From assembly GCA_002167435.2 (NCBI GenBank), contig NHBR02000077.1, positions 1-43,016 of the forward strand: a stretch of DNA of 43,016 bases. The letters run 5' to 3'. Source of the stretch: Allomuricauda sp. TMED12 (GTDB taxonomy: Bacteria; Bacteroidota; Bacteroidia; Flavobacteriales; Flavobacteriaceae). Below, piece by piece: positions 26,678 through 35,819 of this stretch; the first letter of the stretch is position 1, and the number at the start of each line of letters is the position of its first letter. A model generated the notes under the pieces. It was not told the DNA's origin and ran no database searches. It was given only the letters and a program-made list of their open reading frames with translations. A program made the position numbers and the translations under genes.

Positions 26678-27904
26678 ATGGTTAAAATAAACACTCCTTC
26701 GGAGAATGTCTCGTTACTGTTTTTATTTTATTCCTTTTTAAAAATCGGAGCAACTTCATTTGGCGGTTTTATGGCATTAATTTCCGTAGTCCAAAAGAAA
26801 TTATCTGGTAAAAACAGACTTATAACAGATGATGTAATATTGGATGGAATCTCATTGGCTTCTGTATTACCAGGACCTGTGGCATTCAATGTCATCATAT
26901 ATATAGGATACACACTAAGAGGGATTAAAGGAGCATTGGTCTCGATGCTTGGCATATTATTGCCGTCTTTCATATTTATGATTGTTTTATCAATGGTTTA
27001 TGTGGAATATGGACAATTACCTGTTTTAACCAACTTTTTCAAAGGTGTTTTGCCCAGTGTTGTCGCAATTATAGTTGCAGTGGCCTTTAACATGGCAAAA
27101 AAACAAATTAAGGATGTCAAGCAAATCTGGATATGTTTGGCTTCAATTGTAGCTCTGTTTCTTATAAAATCAATCTTGAGCACCTTCATTATCATTACTG
27201 CCGGTGGACTTGTTGGCTATTTTCTTTACAGAAAATCTGTAAAGAGAGAAGACGTTGTCACCAATAAGCAAACTCCAAACAGAAAACAATTGATTGTCTT
27301 TTTAGGGCTTGTATTGGCTTTGGGTTTAATACTTGTTTTCATGCCCTTAATTGTGTCAGGGTCATTGCGCCAAGATATTATAGTACAAAGGGAATTGATG
27401 TTAACCTTTTCAGGAATAAGTGTTACTCTGTTTGGAGGTGGGTATGTCATTATTCCTGCTATGCAGGAAATAATAGTAACTGGACTCCAATGGCTCACTG
27501 AAAGGGAATTTGCAGACTCTATAGCGATGGGACAGCTCACACCAGGGCCGATTTTTATCAGTGCAACTTTTATAGGCTTTAAGGTAGGGGGATTGCTCGG
27601 GGCAATTACATCTACCTTATCCATTTTTGTTCCCCCGATGATGGTTATGATTTTGGTTTCGGAGTTTTTTGACAAAATAAAAGAATCAAAACCTATAAAG
27701 GCAGCTTTTAAAGGATTAAGGCCTGCTGTTATAGGCATGATCTTGTCTGCTGCATTTACCATGGGTAAAAGCATGTCAATATCGTGGTTTACAGTAGTCA
27801 TTTTTTTAGCAGTATTGGTGGCATCTGCCAGATTCAAAATCGATGTTATTTATTTAATCCCTATTTCCGGAATCCTGGGAATACTCTTTTTTAATTTTTT
27901 ATGA
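26678..27904 (+). CDS. ChrA/CHR-family ion transporter (chromate transporter type)
   Basis: 408 residues from the ATG at 26678; a TTG at 26669 is also possible but less likely. It is of the long form with two homologous CHR halves: half 1 begins SFLKIGATSFGGFMALI with LASVLPGPVAFNVIIYIGY, and half 2 has FSGISVTLFGGGYVIIPAMQ with SIAMGQLTPGPIFISATFIG. About ten membrane helices are evident. Characterised members export chromate, and a link to sulfate as a related oxyanion has been proposed. The stop lies only 4 bp before the sulfotransferase start, implying translational coupling, so sulfate movement in this pathway is plausible but unproven. No chromate-resistance genes are nearby. Confidence 0.9.
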   Translation: MVKINTPSENVSLLFLFYSFLKIGATSFGGFMALISVVQKKLSGKNRLITDDVILDGISLASVLPGPVAFNVIIYIGYTLRGIKGALVSMLGILLPSFIFMIVLSMVYVEYGQLPVLTNFFKGVLPSVVAIIVAVAFNMAKKQIKDVKQIWICLASIVALFLIKSILSTFIIITAGGLVGYFLYRKSVKREDVVTNKQTPNRKQLIVFLGLVLALGLILVFMPLIVSGSLRQDIIVQRELMLTFSGISVTLFGGGYVIIPAMQEIIVTGLQWLTEREFADSIAMGQLTPGPIFISATFIGFKVGGLLGAITSTLSIFVPPMMVMILVSEFFDKIKESKPIKAAFKGLRPAVIGMILSAAFTMGKSMSISWFTVVIFLAVLVASARFKIDVIYLIPISGILGILFFNFL

Positions 27905-27908
27905 TAAG

Positions 27909-28928
27909 ATGAGCAATATAAAAGCAATACAAATTATTGGAACCCAGCGATCAGGATCCAATCTCTTAAGAGTAATGTTGAATCAAATTCAAGAGATAGA
28001 AGCACCTCATCCACCGCACATACTTCAAAGATTTTCCCCATTATTGTCCAAGTATGGGGAGCTGGATAATGAATCTAATTTTAATCAATTGATCGATGAT
28101 GTTTGTAAGCTAATTGAACTCAATCCGGTGCCATGGAAAGAATTTGAATTGGATAGAAAGCTTATTAGACAACGTTGTAGATCCAATTCACTAATAGAGG
28201 TATTCAATTCTATCTACAGTTTAAAGGCAGAGTATTCAAATGCAAGATATTGGTGTTGCAAGAGTATGGCAAACTTCAAATATGCAAACGAATTTGAAGA
28301 ATTGGATATAAAACCCCTCTATATTTATTTATATAGGGATGGAAGGGATGTAGCACTATCCTTTAAAAAAGCGATTGTTGGGTCAAAACATACTTATCAC
28401 ATTGCCAAACAGTGGAAGGAGGATCAAGAGTATTGTCTTCAATTAAAGGGAAGTATTGCAGAAAATCGTTTCTTTTCAATTTGTTATGAACAACTTTTAG
28501 CAAATCCTGAAAATACATTGAAGAAGCTTTGCGGGTTTCTAAAAATTCCTTTTAACAATTCTATGTTGGAATATTATAATTCAGAGGAATCTTTGACAAC
28601 GGCTTGCTCTGGAAAAATGTGGAAAAACGTATCACAACCCCTTCTTAAAAATAATACCAACAAATTTTTAAAACATTTGAGCGACGAGGACCAAGCAATA
28701 TTTGAATGTATAGCTGGTACAACCTTGGAAAAGCTTGACTTCAAACTTTATAAGACCAAATTTTTGAATTCTTTTTCAAAAAAGGACATTGAAAAATTCA
28801 ATATAGAGGATGAATTGCTAAAACAGAAAATCCTTGTAAATGCCTGTGAAGAAGACCTCAAAAGAAAAAAAGAACAACTGAACCTATTAAAAGAAATAAG
28901 AAATAGAAATAACGTTCACTGTTATTAA
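27909..28928 (+). CDS. PAPS-dependent-type sulfotransferase (cytoplasmic)
   Basis: 339 residues with no signal peptide. The 5'-phosphosulfate-binding loop is IIGTQRSGSNLLRVMLNQ at about residues 9-26, and the 3'-phosphate motif YLYRDGRDVALSFKKA lies at about 139-154, with a later FFSICYEQLLANPENTLKKL block. These are the standard landmarks of the Sulfotransfer families (P-loop-like fold using PAPS). The C-terminal 45 residues are Lys/Glu-rich and probably coiled. The acceptor is unknown; it could be an amino sugar, polysaccharide precursor or lipid. It lies 4 bp after chrA and 9 bp before GH20, clearly in the same transcript. A cytosolic sulfotransferase inside a catabolic PUL is unusual. Confidence 0.88.
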   Translation: MSNIKAIQIIGTQRSGSNLLRVMLNQIQEIEAPHPPHILQRFSPLLSKYGELDNESNFNQLIDDVCKLIELNPVPWKEFELDRKLIRQRCRSNSLIEVFNSIYSLKAEYSNARYWCCKSMANFKYANEFEELDIKPLYIYLYRDGRDVALSFKKAIVGSKHTYHIAKQWKEDQEYCLQLKGSIAENRFFSICYEQLLANPENTLKKLCGFLKIPFNNSMLEYYNSEESLTTACSGKMWKNVSQPLLKNNTNKFLKHLSDEDQAIFECIAGTTLEKLDFKLYKTKFLNSFSKKDIEKFNIEDELLKQKILVNACEEDLKRKKEQLNLLKEIRNRNNVHCY

Positions 28929-28937
28929 AAAATAATT

Positions 28938-30929
28938 ATGATGCCCAAAAAAAACATTAAAGTCTTGATTCTGAATATAGTCCTTTGCTTGATAAGTTTA
29001 AAGGCTACAGCTCAATTAAATTTAATACCATACCCTAACAACATTCAAGTTCATGAGGATACTCTAAAGGTCAGGGAGTTTAGAGTGGCTTACCAGCTTG
29101 ATTTAAAAAATGAGTTTGAAGAGTTACAACGTTTAATGAAAAAATGGAATGTGGATGTTGTTGAATCCAAATCAAAAGATGCCAATGTAGAATTAAAAAT
29201 AGATAATAAAACCACTAAGGAGGTAGGCGAGGAAGGGTACAAACTCAATATAGATGATAAAAAAATACTTATTACAGCCTCGATGCCAAAAGGTGTTTTT
29301 TACGGAATCCAAACATTAATACAATTAATAATACCTAGTGAGAACAATGATGTAGCTTTTCCTTCTGTGTCCATAAGCGACAAACCGGCGTTTGAATGGC
29401 GTGCATTCATGTTAGATGAATCCAGGCATTTTAAGGGCAAGGAAGTTGTATTTGGTTTACTTGATCAAATGTCCAAGTTAAAAATGAATGTTTTTCACTG
29501 GCATTTAACAGATGATCAAGGATGGAGGATAGAAATAAAAAAATACCCCCTATTGACCAAGATAGGGAGTAAAAGAAAGAATACCCAGGTGAACGGTGTT
29601 AAAAGTCATAGGAGAACAGGAATGCCTCATTCTGGTTTTTACACACAAGAAGAAATTAAAGAGGTGATAGCCTATGCAAATAAAAAACATATCACAATAA
29701 TTCCTGAAATAGAAATGCCTGGACATGCATCGGCCGCCATTGCTTCTTACCCTTGGTTGGGAACTTTGGACAAACCTATAGAAGTGCCTGTTACGTTTGG
29801 GATTCTTCCAAATATTTATAATGTCTCCAACAATAGAGTGTATCAATTTATAGAGGATGTTTTGCAAGAAGTCATTGAGTTATTTCCTGGTAAGATAATT
29901 CATATTGGAGGCGATGAAGTGAAGTATGATCAATGGGAGAACAGTATGGAAATAAAAAAATATATGGAGAAAAATGATTTAAAGTCTTATGCGGATATTC
30001 AAATAGCATTCACAAATAAAGTATCTAATTTTATCGAAAACAAGGGGTATAGAATGATGGGATGGAACGATATTTTGGGTGAAAATTTACATCATTGGAA
30101 CAAACATGAAACAAAGGAAAAAAACAACCAAAAACTTGCCGAGAATACAATTATACACTTTTGGAAAGGTAGCAGGGACCTTATGTTATCCGCGCTTTCC
30201 AAAGGCCATGATGTAGTGAATTCCCAACATAATTATACATATCTAGACTACAGTTTAAATTACTTGTCTCTGGAAAAAGCATATAAATTTAATCCGATAC
30301 CAAAGGATATTGATGAACATTTAGAATCACAAATTATAGGGCTTGGTTGTCAAATGTGGGGCGAGTGGATACCAAAAACAGAAGATTTATATGGACAGGT
30401 ATTTCCACGACTGGCGGCTTACTCAGAAGTTGGTTGGACGCAAAGCGAGCAAAAAGACTTTACAAGGTTCCAAAACAACCTCAAGATTGTTAAAAACAAT
30501 TGGCAACATACTACTTATTTTAATCAAAACACACAGAATCCCAATTATATAGAAGTCACGTTTCTGGTCGATATGAATTCATCCTCGTATTTTGAAGATG
30601 TTGAAGGTGGTAACGAAACACTATCAATTTCAGGTACATTTATAAATCCCAAATTGGATACTAAAGAATACTGGTATGCCGATAGTGTAATTTTAACCGA
30701 TTACGATTACGATGGTATATATACAGGCACCAAATTAGTTCCGAAAAACAAACCTTTGGAATTTATTCTTCTAAAATCTTCAAATGGCAGTTGGAAGAAT
30801 CATACTAAAATCATAGGGGATATATCATGTGATAGCGTGGGGGAGGATAATAATTATAAAGTTGAGATCGGGGAAAAAGCTTTGAGAATATTTCTCAAGG
30901 CGGGTAGTTGCCTTAATCTATCAGACTAA
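28938..30929 (+). CDS. GH20 beta-N-acetylhexosaminidase with C-terminal accessory domain
   Basis: 663 residues with a signal peptide (to about residue 26, LKATAQ). A GH20b-type domain (about 28-148) is followed by the TIM barrel (about 150-510): FMLDESRHFKGKEVV, FHWHLTDDQGWRIEIKKYP, IPEIEMPGHASA, and the catalytic pair D326-E327 in HIGGDEVKYDQW, the substrate-assisted machinery that uses the 2-acetamido group. Residues about 535-663 form an added domain beginning IEVTFLVDMNSSS with a beta-rich pattern; it may be a carbohydrate-binding or outer-sheet domain and was not identified. GH20 removes terminal GlcNAc or GalNAc, and some members accept 6-sulfated GlcNAc. Its operon partners make a sulfated substrate possible. 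Confidence 0.94.
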   Translation: MMPKKNIKVLILNIVLCLISLKATAQLNLIPYPNNIQVHEDTLKVREFRVAYQLDLKNEFEELQRLMKKWNVDVVESKSKDANVELKIDNKTTKEVGEEGYKLNIDDKKILITASMPKGVFYGIQTLIQLIIPSENNDVAFPSVSISDKPAFEWRAFMLDESRHFKGKEVVFGLLDQMSKLKMNVFHWHLTDDQGWRIEIKKYPLLTKIGSKRKNTQVNGVKSHRRTGMPHSGFYTQEEIKEVIAYANKKHITIIPEIEMPGHASAAIASYPWLGTLDKPIEVPVTFGILPNIYNVSNNRVYQFIEDVLQEVIELFPGKIIHIGGDEVKYDQWENSMEIKKYMEKNDLKSYADIQIAFTNKVSNFIENKGYRMMGWNDILGENLHHWNKHETKEKNNQKLAENTIIHFWKGSRDLMLSALSKGHDVVNSQHNYTYLDYSLNYLSLEKAYKFNPIPKDIDEHLESQIIGLGCQMWGEWIPKTEDLYGQVFPRLAAYSEVGWTQSEQKDFTRFQNNLKIVKNNWQHTTYFNQNTQNPNYIEVTFLVDMNSSSYFEDVEGGNETLSISGTFINPKLDTKEYWYADSVILTDYDYDGIYTGTKLVPKNKPLEFILLKSSNGSWKNHTKIIGDISCDSVGEDNNYKVEIGEKALRIFLKAGSCLNLSD

Positions 30930-30994
30930 CCATATTATATGTTTACCTCGGATAACATCGGTTGATTAACACATATGATGGTGCTGTTTAGTAA

Positions 30995-31168
30995 ATGACT
31001 TTATGTCTTGGCAGAGCGCTCGATGGAAGAGTCAATACCAGTGATTTGATGTCCAAGTGGACCAATCATCAGCAACAGTTTGGTTTTATCATGGTCTTCT
31101 TGAAATTGCCTGATTTCCAATCTGAACTTCTTACTCAATTGAATATTTTACTAAATCCGAAATCTTAA
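30995..31168 (+). CDS. Possible 57-residue ORF or coding remnant
   Basis: A short open frame (ATG 30995, TAA 31166-31168) in the 299 bp gap between GH20 and the symporter. It reads MTLCLGRALDGRVNTSDLMS early and FIMVFLKLPDFQ later. The composition looks protein-like, but no ribosome binding site is visible and I do not recognise it. It may be the tail of a lost gene. The rest of the gap shows only an AT-rich leader for the symporter. Confidence 0.25.
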   Translation: MTLCLGRALDGRVNTSDLMSKWTNHQQQFGFIMVFLKLPDFQSELLTQLNILLNPKS

Positions 31169-31228
31169 TATTTCATTTCATACCATAATCATTATGGTCC
31201 ATACCCTAAACATTACTAAAACAGTATT

Positions 31229-33040
31229 ATGATAACTTTGCAACTATTTGACTATGCCATTATCATTGCGTTCTTTGCAATTACACTTTCCATTGGACTG
31301 TATGTTTCCAAAAGTTCTGGAAAGAGCAGTTCTGAATTTTTCCTTTCAGGCAGGTCGATGCCTTGGTGGCTTTTGGGAATATCAATGGTTGCGACCACTT
31401 TTTCTACGGATACCCCAAACCTAGTAACAGATATTGTTCGCACCAATGGTGTGGCCGGTAACTGGGTGTGGTGGGCTTTTTTATTAACTGGCCTTTTGAC
31501 TGTTTTTATATATGCCAGATTGTGGCGAAGATCCAACGTGAATACTGACCTTGAGTTTTATGAGCTTAGATATGGTGGTGCACCTGCCCGCTTTTTAAGA
31601 GGTTTTAGGGCCATTTATTTAGGGGTGGTTTTCAATGTAATTACTATGTCGGCGGTCACCTTGGCAGCAATCAAGATTGGAGGCATTATGTTGGGGTTAG
31701 AACCATGGCAAACAGTTATTATCGCTGGACTAGCCACAGTGACATTCAGTGCCGTTGGCGGTTTTAAGGGAGTGGTATATACTGATTTTGTTCTCTTTTT
31801 TGTAGCTATGGGAGGTACCATAGGTGCAGCCTATTATTTGGTGAATATTCCCGAGGTTGGAGGTTTGGATGCTTTATTGTCCGACCCAAATGTTAAACAA
31901 AAACTTGACATTCTACCCGACCTAAATAACATGGAGGCAATAATCATGCTGGTAATCATCCCTTTGGCCGTCCAATGGTGGAGCTCATGGTATCCTGGCT
32001 CAGAACCTGGAGGAGGCGGGTATATTGCTCAAAGAATGCTTTCCGCTAAAAATGAAAAGCATGCAATTGCAGCTACTTTTTTCTTCAATATAATGCATTA
32101 TGCGGTGCGACCTTGGCCTTGGATTTTAGTTGCTTTGGCTTCCATTGTTGTGTTTCCCGATCTTGAAAGTTTGCAGCAGGCCTTTCCGATAGTTTCTGAT
32201 GATAAGCTTGGACATGATTTAGCCTATTCCGCAATGCTGACCAAACTGCCTACAGGACTTTTAGGTCTTGTACTGACTTCGCTGATTGCGGCATATATGT
32301 CAACGATATCTACACAGCTCAATTGGGGCTCGTCATATATAGTCTATGACTTTTATAAAGAAAGGATTAAACCGGAAGCATCAGAAAAAAGGCTGGTGGC
32401 AGTGGGTAGGATATCCACAGTTATTTTGATGGTTCTTAGCACTGGATTGGCATTATTGTTGCAAAATGCCCTTCAACTTTTTGAAATCTTACTCGTTTTT
32501 GGAGCTGGAACAGGATTGATTTTCATTCTAAGATGGTTTTGGTGGCGAATTAATGCATGGAGTGAGATTGTAGCCATGTTTGCTTCAGGAATTCTTTCGT
32601 TGATGCTCAAATTAACTCCTTTAGGTGGTTACTTATTTGAGAGTGGCACAGGGCTCTTGCCAAGTTGGATGGAATATCCCACAGTGGTCTTGCTTACAAC
32701 AATGGCGTGGCTAATCGCAACCTATGTCTCTTCACCGGAAAACAACGAGGTACTTTACAGGTTTTGTGAAAAAATCAAACCAGGTGGACCGGGTTGGAAA
32801 AAAATAGTTAGGCAAGGTATAGAGGACGGGATTGACTTAGACATTGATGAAAAATGGAGTGTGCCGAGTGGAATACTGGCAATGTTGTTGGGAACAATAC
32901 TGATTTATAGCTCATTATTTGCTGTAGGATATTGGATCTATGGCAGGTGGTTTTGGGCGAGTATTTTAACATTACTTGTTGTGTTTTCAGCAATAAGCCT
33001 TTTGCTGACATGGAAAAAAATAAAAACGATAATAAAATAA
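31229..33040 (+). CDS. SSS-family sodium:solute symporter
   Basis: 603 residues with 13-14 predicted membrane helices. N-terminal SSS landmarks are FFLSGRSMPWWLLGISMVAT followed by TFSTDTPN, then GFKGVVYTDFVLFF, and the LTSLIAAYMSTISTQLNWGSSY core that contributes to the sodium site. The extended C-terminus with additional helices is common in Bacteroidota members near sugar catabolism genes. It probably brings GlcNAc or a small amino-sugar product across the inner membrane, because it sits 16 bp upstream of the NagB fusion and shares its strand; the substrate is inferred from context only. Start at ATG 31229. Confidence 0.9.
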   Translation: MITLQLFDYAIIIAFFAITLSIGLYVSKSSGKSSSEFFLSGRSMPWWLLGISMVATTFSTDTPNLVTDIVRTNGVAGNWVWWAFLLTGLLTVFIYARLWRRSNVNTDLEFYELRYGGAPARFLRGFRAIYLGVVFNVITMSAVTLAAIKIGGIMLGLEPWQTVIIAGLATVTFSAVGGFKGVVYTDFVLFFVAMGGTIGAAYYLVNIPEVGGLDALLSDPNVKQKLDILPDLNNMEAIIMLVIIPLAVQWWSSWYPGSEPGGGGYIAQRMLSAKNEKHAIAATFFFNIMHYAVRPWPWILVALASIVVFPDLESLQQAFPIVSDDKLGHDLAYSAMLTKLPTGLLGLVLTSLIAAYMSTISTQLNWGSSYIVYDFYKERIKPEASEKRLVAVGRISTVILMVLSTGLALLLQNALQLFEILLVFGAGTGLIFILRWFWWRINAWSEIVAMFASGILSLMLKLTPLGGYLFESGTGLLPSWMEYPTVVLLTTMAWLIATYVSSPENNEVLYRFCEKIKPGGPGWKKIVRQGIEDGIDLDIDEKWSVPSGILAMLLGTILIYSSLFAVGYWIYGRWFWASILTLLVVFSAISLLLTWKKIKTIIK

Positions 33041-33056
33041 ATGTCCAATATTAATT

Positions 33057-34982
33057 ATGAAAACTGATATACAGTCAATCCAGTATCAACCTGCAGGGCA
33101 ATTTGAAGCTACTAGATTTGAAAAAGTACACAATGTCATCTTCAACGATTCCAAACAAGGGTCGTTACAGGTAGCCAGAGAAATATCCAATTTGATTCGC
33201 GACAGGTCGAATAAAGGTCAAAAATGTGTTTTAGGGCTAGCCACAGGATCCTCACCTGTTAAGGTGTACGAGGAATTGGTACGTCTGCACAGGGAAGAAG
33301 GCCTTAGCTTCCAGAATGTCGTAACGTTTAATCTGGATGAATACCATCCTATGGAACGGAGCAATATCCAGAGTTATCACTACTTTATGCACCAACATCT
33401 CTTTGATCACGTGGATATATCCGAGAGTAATGTGCATATTCCAGATGGTACGGTTCCATCCCATAAGGTTCAGGAATATTGTAAAGATTATGAGAGAAAG
33501 ATAGAGGAAGCAGGAGGATTGGATTTTCAATTGTTAGGTATTGGAAGAACGGGGCACATAGGTTTCAACGAACCGGGGTCCCACCATAATTCAGCGACAC
33601 GGGACATCACTTTGGACCATGTGACCCGTATTGATGCCGCATCAACTTTTAAGGGAGTAGAAAACGTTCCCCGTAAGGCCATTACAATGGGTATTGGAAC
33701 TATAAAAAAGGCTAAACGTATTGTACTGCTGGCTTGGGGGCAGAACAAAGCGGAGGTTATTAGGGAGACCATAGAGGGTAAAATAAGTTCAGAGGTACCG
33801 GCGACATATCTCCAGGAACATGAAAATACCACTTTTGTACTAGATAAAGAGGCTGCAGCGTTACTAACCCGTATCGATACTCCATGGTTGGTCCGTAACT
33901 GTGATTGGACCAAAGATTTAACACATAAAGCTGTGGTATGGCTCAGTCAAAAACAGGAGAAACCTATTTTGCAATTAACCGACAAGGATTACAATGATAC
34001 TGGTATGTCCGACCTTCTCAGCTCCGAACAGTCTTCCTATGAGATAAATATTAGGACATTCAATCGTTTGCAACATACCATTACAGGATGGCCGGGAGGC
34101 AAGCCTAATGCTGATGATACCAATCGCCCGGAGAGGGCAGAGCCTGAGAAAAAAAAGGTCATTATTTTTAGTCCGCATCCGGATGACGATGTAATCTCCA
34201 TGGGAGGAACCTTTGATAGGTTAGTTTCGCAGGGGCATGAGGTACATATTGTATATCAGACATCGGGCAATATTGCCGTTGCTGATCATGAGGTATTGAA
34301 AGCTGCTGAGGTTGCCAATTTAATTGGGCCAACTGAAATCTTTGCACAAGTAACCCAGGACATCAAAGGTAAAACTGACAAGGATTATGATTCAGTACTT
34401 GTAAGAAAGGTTAAGGGAAGTATCAGAAGGAGTGAGAGCTATGGAGCTACCCGATATCTGGGTATTCCAGACAGTCAGGTACATTTCTTGGATCTTCCTT
34501 TCTATGAGACGGGTACGATAAAAAAGAACCCACTTGGGAAGGAGGATATTGATATGATGATGGGAATCATCGAAGAAATCAAGCCGCATCAGATTTATGC
34601 CGCTGGAGACTTGGCCGATCCCCATGGAACCCATCGAGTTTGTTTGGAGGCTTTGTTCGCTTCTTTGGACATTTTAAAGTCAAAACCCTTTATGAAAGAA
34701 TGCTGGGTGTGGCTTTACCGTGGGGCGTGGCATGAATGGGAAACCCATGAAATAGAAATGGCCGTTCCTATGAGTCCCGCCCAAGTACTTAGAAAACGTA
34801 AGGCCATATTTTTCCACCAAACACAGAAGGATGGGGTGATGTTCCAAGGTGAGGATCTTAGGGAGTTCTGGGTTCGAGCAGAAGACAGGAACAAGGAAAC
34901 AGCGCTAAGGTATCAGTCTCTAGGGTTGGCAAGCTATGCTGCAATGGAGGCTTTTGTGAGATATGATTTTAACAAAGAGTAG
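33057..34982 (+). CDS. nagB: Glucosamine-6-phosphate deaminase fused to a PIG-L/LmbE deacetylase
   Basis: 641 residues in two enzyme halves. The N-terminal half (about 30-290) is NagB: LGLATGSSPVKVYEELVR, NLDEYHPM with the catalytic Asp, LLGIGRTGHIGFNEPGS and AITMGIGTI, converting GlcN-6-P to fructose-6-P and ammonia. The C-terminal half (about 365-620) is a LmbE/PIG-L domain: IIFSPHPDDDVISMGGTF with the metal-binding HPDD at 374-377, and ADPHGTHRVCLEAL supplying further ligands. PIG-L enzymes are zinc-dependent GlcNAc deacetylases, so the fusion could carry out both steps from GlcNAc-6-P, replacing NagA, which is absent here. This fusion is known in Bacteroidota; the deacetylase substrate remains inference. 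It lies 6 bp upstream of the kinase. Confidence 0.93.
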   Translation: MKTDIQSIQYQPAGQFEATRFEKVHNVIFNDSKQGSLQVAREISNLIRDRSNKGQKCVLGLATGSSPVKVYEELVRLHREEGLSFQNVVTFNLDEYHPMERSNIQSYHYFMHQHLFDHVDISESNVHIPDGTVPSHKVQEYCKDYERKIEEAGGLDFQLLGIGRTGHIGFNEPGSHHNSATRDITLDHVTRIDAASTFKGVENVPRKAITMGIGTIKKAKRIVLLAWGQNKAEVIRETIEGKISSEVPATYLQEHENTTFVLDKEAAALLTRIDTPWLVRNCDWTKDLTHKAVVWLSQKQEKPILQLTDKDYNDTGMSDLLSSEQSSYEINIRTFNRLQHTITGWPGGKPNADDTNRPERAEPEKKKVIIFSPHPDDDVISMGGTFDRLVSQGHEVHIVYQTSGNIAVADHEVLKAAEVANLIGPTEIFAQVTQDIKGKTDKDYDSVLVRKVKGSIRRSESYGATRYLGIPDSQVHFLDLPFYETGTIKKNPLGKEDIDMMMGIIEEIKPHQIYAAGDLADPHGTHRVCLEALFASLDILKSKPFMKECWVWLYRGAWHEWETHEIEMAVPMSPAQVLRKRKAIFFHQTQKDGVMFQGEDLREFWVRAEDRNKETALRYQSLGLASYAAMEAFVRYDFNKE

Positions 34983-34988
34983 GCAGTT

Positions 34989-35819
34989 ATGATTTTAATA
35001 GCGGACAGTGGCTCTACCAAGTGTGATTGGCATCTGTATGACGAAAAAAACAATAAATTGTTCCAAAAAAGAACCATTGGCATTAATCCAATGATTCTTT
35101 CAGATGTTGAAATAAGATTTGTACTACAACAGGTTAGAGTGGATATTCTATTTGAAGTTACAAGGGTTGAGTTTTACTGTGCCGGTGGTAACCATGAAGA
35201 ATCAAAACATAGATTGATAGGATTATTCCGTGAATGTTTTTATAAAGCAAAGGTTTTGATTGAGGATGATTTGGAAATGGCGGCAAAATGCATCAAAGGT
35301 GATGCGGGGGTGTTGTGCATTCTAGGAACTGGCTCAAACAGCTGTTTTTATGACGGTTCAAACCTACATAAACGACTACCCGACCTTGGGTATCAGGTAA
35401 TGGATGAAGGAAGTGGCAACTATTATGGTAGAGAACTGCTTCGTAGCTATGCTTATGGATATATGCCAGATGAACTAAGGAAAAGTTTTGAATGCGCCTA
35501 TAATCTCCAAGACGATGTTATGGTCAATGAGTTGTATAATGGGGAAAACCCAAGTTCTTATTTGGCTAAATTTGCCCAATTTTTAATCCAACACAAAGAA
35601 CATACTTTTGTAAAGAAATTAATTAAAAATGGGGTTGATAAAGTATTTGAGCATGTACTAAAACCATATAGTGTGGAAATGAAAAAACATCCCACATACT
35701 TTGTTGGTTCAATTGCGTTTTTTCTGCAAAATGATATAACGGAAGAAGCTTATGGCAGGGGATATGATTCGGTCTATTTTATTAGAAAGCCTATAGAATA
35801 TATAGTTAAGGAGCTTTAG
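34989..35819 (+). CDS. N-acetylglucosamine kinase, BadF/BadG/BcrA/BcrD ATPase family
   Basis: 276 residues of the ASKHA fold. The phosphate-1 loop is MILIADSGSTKCDWHL at the N-terminus, followed by the second-subdomain entry VEFYCAGGN, the phosphate-2 segment GVLCILGTGSNSCFYDG, MDEGSGNYYGRELLRSYAYG, and the adenosine-region TYFVGSIAFFLQND. Such proteins phosphorylate GlcNAc at O6 using ATP in the cytoplasm. It starts 6 bp after the NagB/PIG-L fusion and is the last gene of the operon; a strong terminator lies 205 bp on. The length is normal for the family in flavobacteria. Confidence 0.88.
   Translation: MILIADSGSTKCDWHLYDEKNNKLFQKRTIGINPMILSDVEIRFVLQQVRVDILFEVTRVEFYCAGGNHEESKHRLIGLFRECFYKAKVLIEDDLEMAAKCIKGDAGVLCILGTGSNSCFYDGSNLHKRLPDLGYQVMDEGSGNYYGRELLRSYAYGYMPDELRKSFECAYNLQDDVMVNELYNGENPSSYLAKFAQFLIQHKEHTFVKKLIKNGVDKVFEHVLKPYSVEMKKHPTYFVGSIAFFLQNDITEEAYGRGYDSVYFIRKPIEYIVKEL

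Noticed and set aside
26678..27904. Chromate-resistance operon
   Set aside because: Only the CHR-family carrier is present, inside a sulfotransferase/GH20 operon, with no chrB, reductase or metal genes next to it.
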